In this document: one piece after another, positions 24,411 through 33,345 of the stretch | How the letters are laid out: every line of letters begins with the position of its first letter | How positions within the stretch are numbered: position 1 is the first letter of the stretch | Assembly: GCF_009720385.1 (NCBI RefSeq) | Contig: NZ_WARX01000006.1 | Coordinates: 434,001-498,000 of the forward strand | Length of the DNA: 64,000 nt | Reading direction: 5' to 3' | DNA from: Catellatospora vulcania | Lineage (GTDB): Bacteria > Actinomycetota > Actinomycetes > Mycobacteriales > Micromonosporaceae | Notes under the pieces: generated by a model | The model's database searches: none | What the model was told of the DNA's origin: nothing | Seen by the model: only the letters and a program-made list of their open reading frames with translations | Made by a program: the position numbers and the translations under genes

Positions 24411-26240
24411 GTGGTGACCGGCGTAGACGACCGTGCGGGACTGCTCGCAGGAGTCGACCTGCGCGCGCTGGTGCAGCGCTACGAGCCGGTGCTGTGCTTC
24501 ACCGCGGGCGAGATGTTCTTCCCGATGCCCGTCGACACCTACCTGGCCGGGGCGGCGCTGTGGGCCTCGCACCACACCTCGCGCGGCGCGCCGACGCTGC
24601 TGGTCGACCACGGCGAGCTGGACCCCGAGCGGCTGGCCGAGACCGCCCGCGCGCGTCCCGAGGCCGCGCTGTTCCTGCGCTACGCCCCGCGTGGCCTGCA
24701 GCGCCGTGAACTGCGGGAGTGGCGGCGCAGGCCGGACCGGCCGAAGTTCACCGGGGTGTCCCGGCTGGCCGCGGTCGGGCTGCTCGGCCGGTTCATCGAC
24801 TCGCTGCTGCGCCTTTCGCTGACCCTGCGAGGGCGGGTGCCGGGCGGGCTCACCGCCGCGGTGCAGCGCCAGTACGCGGCCGCCGGTCCGCAGACCGACA
24901 CCTACCACGCCCACGTCAGCTCGGACGGCGGCTACGTGGTCATCCAGTACTGGTTCCTCTACGCGATGAACGACTGGCGGTCGAGTTTCAGCGGCGTCAA
25001 CGACCACGAGTCCGACTGGGAACAGCTGACCCTCTACCTGGTGCCCGCGCCCGACGGACCGGACGGGTTCGAGCTGGCCTGGGTGGCGCTGTCCTCGCAC
25101 GACGAGGTCGGCGACGAGCTGCGCCGCCGCCCCGACGACCCCGATCTGACCTGGGTCGACGGCACGCACCTGGTGGCGAACGCGGGCGCGGGCTCGCACT
25201 CGGGGGCTTACCTGCCCGGTGACTACCTGGTGCGGGTGCAGCCGCCGGCGCTGGAGGGCGTGCTCAACACCGTCACCCGGGTCCGCGCCGTGCTGTTCCC
25301 GTGGACGCGCGGCACGGCCGCCGAAGGGCTGGGCATCCCGTACGTCGACTACCGGCGCGGTGACGGGGCGCGGATCGGGCCCGGCACGTCCCGGCCGTGG
25401 ACCCCGATCCTGATCGACTCGGCGACGCCCTGGGTGCGTGACTACCGGGGGCTGTGGGGGCTGGACACGGCCGATCCGTTCGGCGGCGAGCGGGCGCCGG
25501 CCGGTCCCCGCTACGAGCGCAGCGGCGCGATCCGGGCCTCGTGGGGCGACCCGGTCGGCTGGGCCGGCCTGGACAAGGTGCCGCCGACCGCGGCGCGGGC
25601 GCTACGGGCCGGGGCCGACCGGACCCGCGAGCTGGCGGAGACCATCGCCGAGCTGGACGGCAGGATCGCCGAGGGGCAGGAGGAGCTGCGGCGCATGTCG
25701 GCCGGGCTGGAGGTGCTGCCGCCGACGGTCACCGCGAGCCGCCGCGGCGGTGACGGCGCGGCCGCCGCGCTGATCGCGCAGGAGCAGGCCGTGGCGCTGC
25801 TGCGGGCCCGCCGCCGGGCGGCCGTCAACGAGCGAGACCAGCTCCAGGCGGTGGGCGGCGTGCCGCCGCTGCCGCCGCCGCACGCGCACCTGCGCAACCG
25901 GGTCGTCCCGGACGTCGCCGCGCCCGCGGGCGCGCTGATGCGGTTCTGGGCCGGGGCGTCGCTGTCGGTGCTGCTGCTCCTGCTCGGCTTCGCGCTGCTG
26001 CTGGAGCAGGGGTCGCTGCTGCTGGCGTGCACGCTGGCGGTGCTGGCGGTGATGGGAGTCGAGGCGGTGCTGCGCCGCCGCCTGCTGCTGTTCCTGGCGA
26101 GCCTGGCGATCCTCGTCGGCGTCGGCTGGCTGACCTGGCTGCTGCTCACCAACCTGCGCATCGCCTTCGGCGTGGTCGCGGTGGCCGCCGCCGTCGCGAT
26201 CGGCGTCGCGAACCTGCGCAACCTGTTCGGCCGCCGCTGA
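24411..26240 (+). CDS. Vps62-like protein with C-terminal membrane anchor
   Basis: 609 residues. The N-terminal two thirds contain RYEPVLCFTAGEMFFP, YHAHVSSDGGYVVIQYWFLY, NDHESDWEQLTLYLV and SGAYLPGDYLV, the pattern of Vps62-related proteins (plant/fungal and bacterial). A coiled coil (about 400-470, ELAETIAELDGRIAEGQEEL) leads to about four transmembrane helices (515-600). The biochemical role of the bacterial members is unknown. GTG 24411 is used; GTG 24414 is equivalent. Membrane-attached, domain side by inference cytoplasmic. Confidence 0.7.
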   Translation: MVTGVDDRAGLLAGVDLRALVQRYEPVLCFTAGEMFFPMPVDTYLAGAALWASHHTSRGAPTLLVDHGELDPERLAETARARPEAALFLRYAPRGLQRRELREWRRRPDRPKFTGVSRLAAVGLLGRFIDSLLRLSLTLRGRVPGGLTAAVQRQYAAAGPQTDTYHAHVSSDGGYVVIQYWFLYAMNDWRSSFSGVNDHESDWEQLTLYLVPAPDGPDGFELAWVALSSHDEVGDELRRRPDDPDLTWVDGTHLVANAGAGSHSGAYLPGDYLVRVQPPALEGVLNTVTRVRAVLFPWTRGTAAEGLGIPYVDYRRGDGARIGPGTSRPWTPILIDSATPWVRDYRGLWGLDTADPFGGERAPAGPRYERSGAIRASWGDPVGWAGLDKVPPTAARALRAGADRTRELAETIAELDGRIAEGQEELRRMSAGLEVLPPTVTASRRGGDGAAAALIAQEQAVALLRARRRAAVNERDQLQAVGGVPPLPPPHAHLRNRVVPDVAAPAGALMRFWAGASLSVLLLLLGFALLLEQGSLLLACTLAVLAVMGVEAVLRRRLLLFLASLAILVGVGWLTWLLLTNLRIAFGVVAVAAAVAIGVANLRNLFGRR

Positions 26241-26338
26241 CCGGCGGTGCTGTCGCGCCGTTCCGGCCCGGGCAACCACCGGATTCCGACCGCGTCTGCC
26301 GCACTCGAGCACGCATTGCCGTCCCCATTCCCGAGCAA

Positions 26339-26354
26339 TTGCACATTTGTGCAA
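26339..26354. promoter_or_regulatory. Palindromic operator-like site upstream of secreted protein gene
   Basis: TTGCACA-TT-TGTGCAA, perfect 7-bp arms in an unusually AT-rich stretch (26330-26370) that also holds TATAAA. It lies about 85 bases before the GTG of the next gene. It is probably promoter plus operator. Confidence 0.5.
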
Positions 26355-26436
26355 ATTCAAATATAAAACTTGGTCCCTGCGAAGAGCCTCGATATGTTTC
26401 CCAGCGCCAAATGCAGCGCTCACGAGGGGAAAATCA

Positions 26437-27354
26437 GTGGCTACGTCAAGGCGTAACTGGCACCGGGCGAGGAGACTGGCGATAGCGCTGGTCCTTGCCG
26501 GGGCAAGCGTCAGCGCATTCAGCACTCCGGTGAATGCGGCCGCCGAGGGGACGACTCCGTCGGCCGGCATCGCATCGGTGAACCTGTTGACCGGACAGGC
26601 CGTGCCCATCGACCCGACCAAGCGGACCAAAGAGCAGGAGACAGCGTATCGGGACCAGATCACCTTGCTGTCCGCGCAGGGAAAGCTCACCCCGGCGATG
26701 ATGTCTCAGATGGGACTTCGCACGCTCACCGTCGCCACCGGCAAGACGCCGGTCGCCCAGGCGCCGGCGGCACCGCCGACTGCGCAGGGGAGCGGCGTGA
26801 GCCCGATGGGTTGCTCCATCACCAATCCGCAGACCGGCGCCGGTGCGATGTCCGTGCCGGCCCCGACGATCGTTTTCAATGGCTCCAGCCAGGGCTACCA
26901 GATGTACGCCACCGCGACCTACAAATGGAATTCCCACCCGGAGGCGCCCAGCACCTGCAAGGTGGCGGTCGGCGGTGTGGACGGGATCGCGGTCGCCCTC
27001 GACATCTCGGTGCTCAATGACGGTGTTTCGTTCATCGGCTGCAACATCTACAACAAATGCGCATCGACGGGTTACCTCGAGACCAACGGCCAGTACGGCG
27101 CGGGTTGGGCATTCCAGGACTGGGCGACCTCGACCCTGCTGGGTGGCGGGGACACGTACCGGGGTTCGCTGACGTTCGCCTTCCGTTTCCGCGGAGGGCT
27201 GGGATGTGTTCAGGCGTTCTCCAGGTACGGGCACAGCTGGGACAGCACGGCCCTCAACGGATTCGGCATCGGCCCGTGGTCGATCAGCGCGCAATGGACC
27301 TCGACGTCGTCCAACTGGGGCACGAGCAGCCAGACGGGAAGGTACGGCTGCTAG
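26437..27354 (+). CDS. Secreted protein of unknown function
   Basis: 305 residues. GTG 26437 follows GAGGGGAAA. The signal peptide is NWHRARRLAIALVLAGASVS with probable cleavage after VNAAA. The mature protein has a Thr/Gln/Ala-rich propeptide-like stretch (about 40-125), then a C-terminal domain with Cys pairs (MGCSITN, STCKVAV, FIGCNIYNKCA, GCVQAF, YGC end) suggesting disulphides, and Trp/Gly-rich beta repeats such as TYKWNSHPEAPST. Codon use is slightly less GC-rich than its neighbours. No family recognised; a possible secreted toxin, inhibitor or wall protein. Confidence 0.65.
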   Translation: MATSRRNWHRARRLAIALVLAGASVSAFSTPVNAAAEGTTPSAGIASVNLLTGQAVPIDPTKRTKEQETAYRDQITLLSAQGKLTPAMMSQMGLRTLTVATGKTPVAQAPAAPPTAQGSGVSPMGCSITNPQTGAGAMSVPAPTIVFNGSSQGYQMYATATYKWNSHPEAPSTCKVAVGGVDGIAVALDISVLNDGVSFIGCNIYNKCASTGYLETNGQYGAGWAFQDWATSTLLGGGDTYRGSLTFAFRFRGGLGCVQAFSRYGHSWDSTALNGFGIGPWSISAQWTSTSSNWGTSSQTGRYGC

Positions 27355-27409
27355 GACGGAGATCGCAGCCCTGCCGGGGATCTGCCGGTGAGGCAAGGAT
27401 CAGGTGAGT

Positions 27410-27452
27410 GTGGCGAGGCTCCGCCGGTCGTCGGCTGACGGTGCCTCGCCAC
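27410..27452. terminator. Bidirectional terminator hairpin
   Basis: 10-bp perfect arms GTGGCGAGGC / GCCTCGCCAC between two convergent genes. It ends 3 bases before the stop of the phosphatase gene and is followed by CTTTC. Confidence 0.7.
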
Positions 27453-27455
27453 CTT

Positions 27456-28631
27456 TCATGCCCGGACCTGGATCAGCCCGTGCGTGCCGTCCAATCGCCA
27501 GCCCAGCCCTGCGGCGTCGAGCGCCGCGACGTCGGGCGCGCCGACCAGGACCTCGGATTTGAGCGTACGCAGCGCCGCGACCGCCCCGGGAAAGTACGCG
27601 GTCACCGCCTCGAACGGCGTCTGCGCCGGCCAGTGCCGGTCCCCGACCAGGCGGCGGTAGTTCAGGTCGCCCTTCACCATCGTCAGCTTCGCCGACCGGA
27701 ACCGCGCGGCGAGGTCGCCGGGCAGGTCGTGATAGCTCAGCGGCTCGCAGTAGAACGGGTGGGTCACCACTTCCAGCGATCCGTCGCGTTGGGCGGTCCA
27801 CAGTCGCCCGCGCAGCGCCGGTTCGGCATCTGCCAGCCGCCGCAGGCAGGACAGCAGGTCGTGCAGCATGGCGTCGGAGACGAAGTACGGCTGGGGCTTG
27901 AGGTGCAGCTCGACCCGGTCGGCCAGCCCGTTGCGCAGCAGCACGTCGACCAGCACCAGGTCGGGGATGAGTTCGCGCCCGGCGTTGTCGGCGACCAGGC
28001 ATACGGTGCCGCCGGTCCCGGGGGCCAGGATCTGCCGCAGCGCCGCGCTGTCGTCGGCGACCAGGTCGGACGCCTGCTTGCGGTGCTCGGCCTCCGGGTC
28101 GGACACCCGGGTCGCCAGGTCCGCCCGGTTGCCCCACAGGGCCGCGTCCACGGCTGCGGTGAGCTGCTGCTCGGCAGGTCTGCCGGCCAGGTCGGCCAGC
28201 GCGGCCAGGTCGGCGTCGAGCGCGGGGTCGGCCAGCTCCGCCGACTTCTGCGGGGTGAACGGGTCCAGCCCGCGCCACGGGCCCGGCCGGAAGTACTCCA
28301 CGGCTTCCAGCAGCCGCCGGTAGAAGTAGTTCTCGGCCCACAGGAACGGCACGTCGTACCAGCTCATGCCCAGGAACGGCGCGCTCCAGCGGGCCCAGTC
28401 GGCGGCGTCGTGCGCGTCGGCGGGCAGCGGCTCCACGACGCCGGACACGGCGTCCTCGGCCAGCCGCGCCAGGGCGGCGCGGATGTGCGGCGGGTAGGGG
28501 AACGCCGAGGCCACCTGCTCGATGATCGCCGGATGCCGGTCGTGCAGCACCCGCCAGGTGAAGGATCCGGGCACGTCGCTCAGGATCGGCGGTGCGTCGG
28601 ACAGTGCCTGCTCCCGGTCAGCTTCGGACAC
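27456..28631 (-). CDS. ARMT1-like (DUF89) damage-control phosphatase family protein
   Basis: 391 residues. The metal-site motif VADNAGRELIPDLVLVD and the later MVKGDLNYRRLVGDRHW correspond to the DUF89/ARMT1 metal-dependent phosphatase core. The N-terminal helical domain (WYDVPFLWAENYFYRRLLEA) is also typical. The family hydrolyses damaged or excess phosphometabolites; the actual substrate is unknown. ATG 28631 gives MSEADREQALSD. Single gene between two terminators. Confidence 0.82.
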   Translation of the reverse strand: MSEADREQALSDAPPILSDVPGSFTWRVLHDRHPAIIEQVASAFPYPPHIRAALARLAEDAVSGVVEPLPADAHDAADWARWSAPFLGMSWYDVPFLWAENYFYRRLLEAVEYFRPGPWRGLDPFTPQKSAELADPALDADLAALADLAGRPAEQQLTAAVDAALWGNRADLATRVSDPEAEHRKQASDLVADDSAALRQILAPGTGGTVCLVADNAGRELIPDLVLVDVLLRNGLADRVELHLKPQPYFVSDAMLHDLLSCLRRLADAEPALRGRLWTAQRDGSLEVVTHPFYCEPLSYHDLPGDLAARFRSAKLTMVKGDLNYRRLVGDRHWPAQTPFEAVTAYFPGAVAALRTLKSEVLVGAPDVAALDAAGLGWRLDGTHGLIQVRA

Positions 28632-28674
28632 TCGTCGCCCCTCGCGTCGCCCGTCATCCGATCATGGCCAGTCT

Positions 28675-28704
28675 AGGGGGACGCCCCCGGCCGGACGTCC
28701 CCCT
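28675..28704 (-). terminator. Terminator of lipoprotein gene
   Basis: 9-bp arms AGGGGGACG / CGTCCCCCT with a 12-base GC-rich loop, just downstream of the minus-strand gene ending at 28730. Confidence 0.65.
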
Positions 28705-28729
28705 GTGCCGTGTGGCGACGAGCCCGACC

Positions 28730-29578
28730 TCAGCCGACCTTGGCGGCGGTGATGGCGTTGCCGCCGCCGAGCCTGCTGCCGTTGACGGTGAACGTCCAGC
28801 TCCCGGAGCCGAGCGGAAGGCCGGTCACCTCCACCGTCCAGGTGTTGCCGTTCTGGGTGGCGTGGGTCTGGCTGCCGGTCGGCGGGGTCTTGCCGGTGAA
28901 CATGTTCGCGATCGACGAGCTGGAGAACCGTGTCATCCGCTGCTTGTTGCCGTCGCCCCAGGCGGCCATGAAGTAGCCGACGTAACCGGCCGCGTTGTCG
29001 GCATAGTCGGTGCGGTTGAGGAACGCGTCGACGGTCGCCGTCGGGTGGCCGAGCTGGGTGGTGTCCATGGTCAGCCGGGCGTCGTCGCCGTGGGCGTTTC
29101 GGTAGTTGCAGGCGGTGCGGTCGGCCCCGGACGGCTCGCAGTTCAGCGTCGTCCACTGGCTGTTGGGCTTGCCGTGGCCCATGAACTGCGCCACCGCGGC
29201 CTGCACGGCGTACAGGTCGAGCTTGGACTTGCTGCCGGTCGCCCACGCGGCGAGCGTGGCCAGGCCGTATTCCTTGGCCGCCTTCGGGAAGGTCGGGGCC
29301 TGGTTGCCGCTGCCACCGGTCGCCGACGGCTGCGCGGTCGCCGTCGCGGAGCCGGATGGCAGGGCGCTGCCGGTGGCCGCGGGGCTCTCCGTGATCACGG
29401 TGTTGGCGCTGGCACTGGCCTGCGGGTCGCCCTTCTTGCCGCAGGCGGCGGTGCCCAGCAGGGCGAGGGCGAGCACACCGGCGACGGCGACGGCGGTGCG
29501 GGCGGTGCGGTGGGGACGGTTGTCGGTACGCACGCCGTCGTTGCCGGGGGCGGCGTGGCGCAGCGGAGAGGCGGTCAT
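28730..29578 (-). CDS. Putative lipoprotein
   Basis: 282 residues from ATG 29578. An unusually long basic n-region (about 27 residues) precedes the hydrophobic core and lipobox ALLGTAAC, then a Ser/Ala/Thr-rich linker. The mature domain (YGLATLAAWATGSKSKLDLY, then TTLNCEPSGADRTACNYRNA with a Cys pair, and WTFTVNGSRLGGGNAITAAK) has no assigned family. A start nearer the hydrophobic segment cannot be excluded. Membrane-anchored on the outside by inference. Confidence 0.65.
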   Translation of the reverse strand: MTASPLRHAAPGNDGVRTDNRPHRTARTAVAVAGVLALALLGTAACGKKGDPQASASANTVITESPAATGSALPSGSATATAQPSATGGSGNQAPTFPKAAKEYGLATLAAWATGSKSKLDLYAVQAAVAQFMGHGKPNSQWTTLNCEPSGADRTACNYRNAHGDDARLTMDTTQLGHPTATVDAFLNRTDYADNAAGYVGYFMAAWGDGNKQRMTRFSSSSIANMFTGKTPPTGSQTHATQNGNTWTVEVTGLPLGSGSWTFTVNGSRLGGGNAITAAKVG

Positions 29579-29667
29579 GGCCGACACGGTAAGTTGATCG
29601 AGCACCGTTGCCTAGGCCCCGTCGCAAATCTGACGGCCGCCCGGCCGGCGCGGGTGTTCCGGCTGCC

Positions 29668-29711
29668 GCCACAACCCGTGTGTGGTGGGTATACAACACA
29701 TGGGTTGTGGC
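29668..29711 (-). terminator. Terminator hairpin at end of exporter genes
   Basis: 16-bp arms (29668-29683 / 29696-29711) with one G-T pair, built on GCCACAACCC / GGGTTGTGGC. It begins 5 bases downstream of the exporter stop at 29717. Confidence 0.7.
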
Positions 29712-29716
29712 CACGG

Positions 29717-31492
29717 TCAGGCGTATGCCCTCGCCTGCAACGTGAACAGATCGTGGTAGAGACCGCCGCGGGCCATCAGCTCGTCATGGCTGCCCAGCTC
29801 GGCGACCGTGCCGTCACGCAGCACCACGATCAGGTCCGCGGCGCGTACGGTCGAGAAGCGGTGCGAGACGAACAGGGTGATCGCGCCGGAGCCCCGGGCC
29901 GCCCGGCGGGCCGCGGTGGCGAACCGGGTGAACAGCGCGTTCTCGGCGTGGGCGTCGAGCGCGGCGGCGGGCTCGTCGAGGGCCAGCAGCAGCGGCCGGG
30001 GCCGCATCAGCGACCGGGCCAGGCCGAGGGACTGCCACTGGCCGCCGGACAGCTCGGTGCCGTCGGCGTACCCCCGGCCGAGCATCCCGTCCAGGCCGCC
30101 GGCCTGGTCGACGGCGTGCCCGGCGCGGGCCCGGTGGATCGCCGCCTGCAGCGCCGCGTCGTCGTCGTGGTGGGCCAGCTCGCCGACGCCGACGTTGTCG
30201 CGGACGCTCCAGTGCAGCCGGGCGAAGTCCTGGAACAGCATCGCGATCCGGCGGTGCCACGACCCGGCCTCGATGCCGGACAGGTCCGCGCCGTCCACGG
30301 TGAGCGCGCCGCTGGTCGGGGTGTAGAGGCCGCAGAGCAGCTTGACCAGGGTGCTCTTGCCCGCGCCGTTCTCACCGACCAGCGCCACGGTGGCCCCGGC
30401 GGGCAGGGTCAGGTCCACGTCGCGCAGCGTCGGCCCGGCCGCGCCGGGGTAGGCGAAGGTGACGCCGTGCAGGCGGATGCCGTGCCGCAGCCGCCGCGGG
30501 GCGGGTGTGCTCGCGGATTCCGGCGCGGGCGCGGCGGCGGCCAGCTCGGCGAAACGGCCCGCGGTGCGGGCGGCGGCGGCGACGGTCGCGTGCAGCCCGA
30601 TCGCCCCGGCCACCTGCACGCTGATCTGCACGGCGAGGGTCACCACCAGGATGACCTCGCCGACGGTCGCGGTGCCGTCCACGGCCCGGCCGAGCACCAG
30701 CAGGATCGCCCCGCCGTACGCGAACGCGAACAGCAGCTGCCCGCACCCGCGCAGCAGCGCGGCCCGCCACTGTGCCGCCCACAGCGTCTCGGTCGTCCGC
30801 GCCCAGGTCTGCGCCTGCCGGTCCAGCAGGAAGCCGGCCGCCCCACCCAGCCGGATCTCCTTGACCGCGTTCGCGTCGGCGGCCAGCGCCAGCAGGTGGC
30901 TGGACAGCCGACCGGCCTCGGCGGTGCGCTCGCGGGCGTGTTCGGCCAGCTTCGCGGCTCGGCGGGCGACCAGCACCGGTGGCACCGCGGCCAGCGGGAG
31001 CAGGGCCAGCCACGGGTCGACGCCGGCCAGGATGACCGTGGTCACCGCGGCCCGCAGCAGGAGCCCGCCCAGGTGCAGCAGCCCTTCCAGGGACTGCCGG
31101 GTCTGCGCGGCGTCCTGGGCGGCGAGCGCGAGCGTGTCGGCGAAGCCGGGATCGTCCAGGTGGGCGAGGCCCGGCTGCCCGTTGGCCAGGGCCAGCAGCC
31201 GCCGGTCGAGCACCGTGCCGGCCTGCTCGCCGACCTCGAAGTAGGACAGGTGCGCGAAGTGCCCGAGCATCAGCTCCACGACCAGCAGCGTCGCGACGCC
31301 GACGGCCAGCGCGGTGGCGGGCCCGGTGAGACCGGCCAGCGCGGCGTCGGTGAAGTCGCGCAGCAGGAACCCGATGAACGGGGTGGCCAGGTAGCCGCCG
31401 GCCAGCAGGACGAGCGCGACGGTCAGCCTGCGCCGGTCGGCGGCCCAGGCCAGGCCGAACACGAATCCGAACGCGGTACGCAGCGTCCTCAT
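29717..31492 (-). CDS. ABC exporter (fused TMD-NBD), biosynthetic-cluster subunit B
   Basis: 591 residues. The transmembrane domain begins RRRLTVALVLLAGGYLATPF. The nucleotide-binding domain has Walker A GENGAGKST, signature LSGGQWQSLGLARSL, Walker B LLALDEPAAALD and H-loop FVSHRFST. Its ATG overlaps the stop of the subunit A gene (ATGA), so the two very likely form a heterodimer. Similar pairs export lanthipeptides and other peptides. Adjacent to NRPS and glycosyltransferase genes, it is the probable product exporter. Confidence 0.86.
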   Translation of the reverse strand: MRTLRTAFGFVFGLAWAADRRRLTVALVLLAGGYLATPFIGFLLRDFTDAALAGLTGPATALAVGVATLLVVELMLGHFAHLSYFEVGEQAGTVLDRRLLALANGQPGLAHLDDPGFADTLALAAQDAAQTRQSLEGLLHLGGLLLRAAVTTVILAGVDPWLALLPLAAVPPVLVARRAAKLAEHARERTAEAGRLSSHLLALAADANAVKEIRLGGAAGFLLDRQAQTWARTTETLWAAQWRAALLRGCGQLLFAFAYGGAILLVLGRAVDGTATVGEVILVVTLAVQISVQVAGAIGLHATVAAAARTAGRFAELAAAAPAPESASTPAPRRLRHGIRLHGVTFAYPGAAGPTLRDVDLTLPAGATVALVGENGAGKSTLVKLLCGLYTPTSGALTVDGADLSGIEAGSWHRRIAMLFQDFARLHWSVRDNVGVGELAHHDDDAALQAAIHRARAGHAVDQAGGLDGMLGRGYADGTELSGGQWQSLGLARSLMRPRPLLLALDEPAAALDAHAENALFTRFATAARRAARGSGAITLFVSHRFSTVRAADLIVVLRDGTVAELGSHDELMARGGLYHDLFTLQARAYA

Positions 31493-33288
31493 GCGACGGC
31501 CGCCACGTCGTCGCGGAACCGGCTGGCCTGCAACGTGAACATCTCGGCGTAGTGGCCGCCCGCCGCGAGCAGCGTGTCGTGGTCGCCGCGTTCGACGACG
31601 TGCCCGTCGGACAGCACCAGGATCTGGTCGGCGCGGCGCACCGTGGAGAAGCGGTGCGAGATGATGACGCTGGTCAGGCCCTCGGTCTGGGTGAGGAAGC
31701 GGTCGAAGAACTCGACTTCGGCGCGTACGTCGAGGGCGGCGGTGGGTTCGTCGAGCACCAGCAGGCGCGCGCCGCGGTCGACCGCGTGCAGGGCGCGGGC
31801 CAGCGCGATGCGCTGCCACTGGCCGCCGGACAGGTCGCGCCCGCCGGTGTAGCGGGCGTGCAGCGGGGTGTCCAGGCCCGCGGGCAGGCCGTCGAGCAGG
31901 TCCTGCGCCCCGGCTCGGGTCGCCGCGGCGTGCCAGGCGGCCGGGGTGCCCGCGCCGAGGCCGATGTTCTCGCCCGCGGTCAGCTCGTAGCGGTTGAAGT
32001 CCTGGAAGATGACGGCGAGCCGGCGCTGCCAGGAGGCGGGGTCCAGGTCGCGCAGGTCGAGTCCGTCGACGGTGACCGCGCCGCGGTCGGGGTCGTAGCA
32101 GCGGGTCAGCAGCTTCACCAGGGTGGTCTTGCCGGCCCCGTTGAGCCCGACGACGGCGGTGCAGCGCCCGGCGGGGATGACCAGGTCGAGAGCGGTGAAC
32201 ACGCGCCGCCCGCCGGGGTAGGCGAAGCCGACCTGGCTGAACCGGATCTCACGCTGCGGGGCGGGCGCCGGCGCGGCGCCGGGCAGGGCTTCCCCGCGCG
32301 CCGCGTGCTCGAAGCCGGTCAGCGCGGCCAGTGCGCGGCCGCCGAACTGGGTCTGCACGTCGGCTTCGGGGAAATAGACGCCGAAGCGGATCGGCACCAG
32401 CACCGCCTGCACGGCGACGGCGTACCCGAGCAGGTCCAGCTCGCCGCGCGCGGTGGCCTGCGCGACCGCGGCCAGGGCCAGCGTCGCGCCGACGAGCCCG
32501 GCCAGCGCGAAGCCGAGGAACGGGCGCAGCAGCAGACGTCGCCGCATGCTCCAGATCGGATCGAGGTAGCCGCGGTGCTCGGTGTCCAGGCGCGCGGTGA
32601 GGAAGCCGAGCAGCCCGAGCACCCGGATCTCCTTGGCCGCCGCGGTGCCGGTGGTCAGCGTGCGGGTGTACGCCACGCGGCGGCGCTGCGGGGACAGCGC
32701 GTCCCATTCCGCCGCGAAGCGGCCCAGCGAGCCGCGCTGCCCGAACCGGATGACCAGCGCGGTCGCCGCGACGACGAGCCCGGCGAGCGGGGACAGCACC
32801 ACCGCGATGAGTGCCACGGCCCCGGCGAGCCCGGTGTAGCGGGCCAGCAGCGCGGGCAGCGCCGCGGCGGCGTTGCCGGGCGACGGGCTGGCCCGGTCGA
32901 TCGCCGTGCGCACGTCGGCGAGCAGGTCCAGCGTGCCGGGCCGTTCCAGGGCGGCCACCGGCGCGTCGGTGTACGCCGCCCGCAGTGCCCGCTGCACGAC
33001 GTGCCCGTCGACGCGGCGCGAGACCAGCTCGGCCAGCGCGAGCTGCATGGGGCCGAGCAGTTGCTGGGCGACGAGCGCGGCGAGGGTGAGCGCGACGGCG
33101 GCGCCGAACGCGGCCTCGCCGCGGGCCACCGCGGGCACCCGGGCCAGCAGCCCGGCCATGCCGACGATGAACACGATCGGGGCCAGCCCGAACGCGGCGC
33201 TGACTCCCAGCGCGACGGTGACCGGCAGGCCGCCCGCATGGCGGAGCAGGCCGATGAGGTCGAGCCACCGGCGCAGTCGGGGCCTCAT
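31489..33288 (-). CDS. ABC exporter (fused TMD-NBD), biosynthetic-cluster subunit A
   Basis: 599 residues. Transmembrane domain to about residue 330, then Walker A GLNGAGKTT, signature LSGGQWQRIALAR, Walker B LLVLDEPTAALD and H-loop VIISHRFST, all canonical. ATG 33288 is chosen for the GAGGA about 8 bases upstream. It is transcribed away from the biosynthetic genes through the short promoter region 33289-33345. Confidence 0.87.
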   Translation of the reverse strand: MRPRLRRWLDLIGLLRHAGGLPVTVALGVSAAFGLAPIVFIVGMAGLLARVPAVARGEAAFGAAVALTLAALVAQQLLGPMQLALAELVSRRVDGHVVQRALRAAYTDAPVAALERPGTLDLLADVRTAIDRASPSPGNAAAALPALLARYTGLAGAVALIAVVLSPLAGLVVAATALVIRFGQRGSLGRFAAEWDALSPQRRRVAYTRTLTTGTAAAKEIRVLGLLGFLTARLDTEHRGYLDPIWSMRRRLLLRPFLGFALAGLVGATLALAAVAQATARGELDLLGYAVAVQAVLVPIRFGVYFPEADVQTQFGGRALAALTGFEHAARGEALPGAAPAPAPQREIRFSQVGFAYPGGRRVFTALDLVIPAGRCTAVVGLNGAGKTTLVKLLTRCYDPDRGAVTVDGLDLRDLDPASWQRRLAVIFQDFNRYELTAGENIGLGAGTPAAWHAAATRAGAQDLLDGLPAGLDTPLHARYTGGRDLSGGQWQRIALARALHAVDRGARLLVLDEPTAALDVRAEVEFFDRFLTQTEGLTSVIISHRFSTVRRADQILVLSDGHVVERGDHDTLLAAGGHYAEMFTLQASRFRDDVAAVA

Positions 33289-33321
33289 AGTGACGTCCTC
33301 TCGACAGCCGGTAACATCAAC

Positions 33322-33345
33322 AAACTTAACAGTTAAGATACTTAA
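33322..33345. promoter_or_regulatory. Divergent promoter with CTTAAC-A-GTTAAG operator
   Basis: Perfect odd palindrome at 33325-33337 inside an AT-rich stretch. On the plus strand TAAGAT (33334-33339) ends 6 bases before ATG 33346, a leaderless layout. The palindrome overlaps this -10 box. The 9-mer AAACTTAAC at 33322 recurs at 37262 upstream of another cluster gene. Confidence 0.55.
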
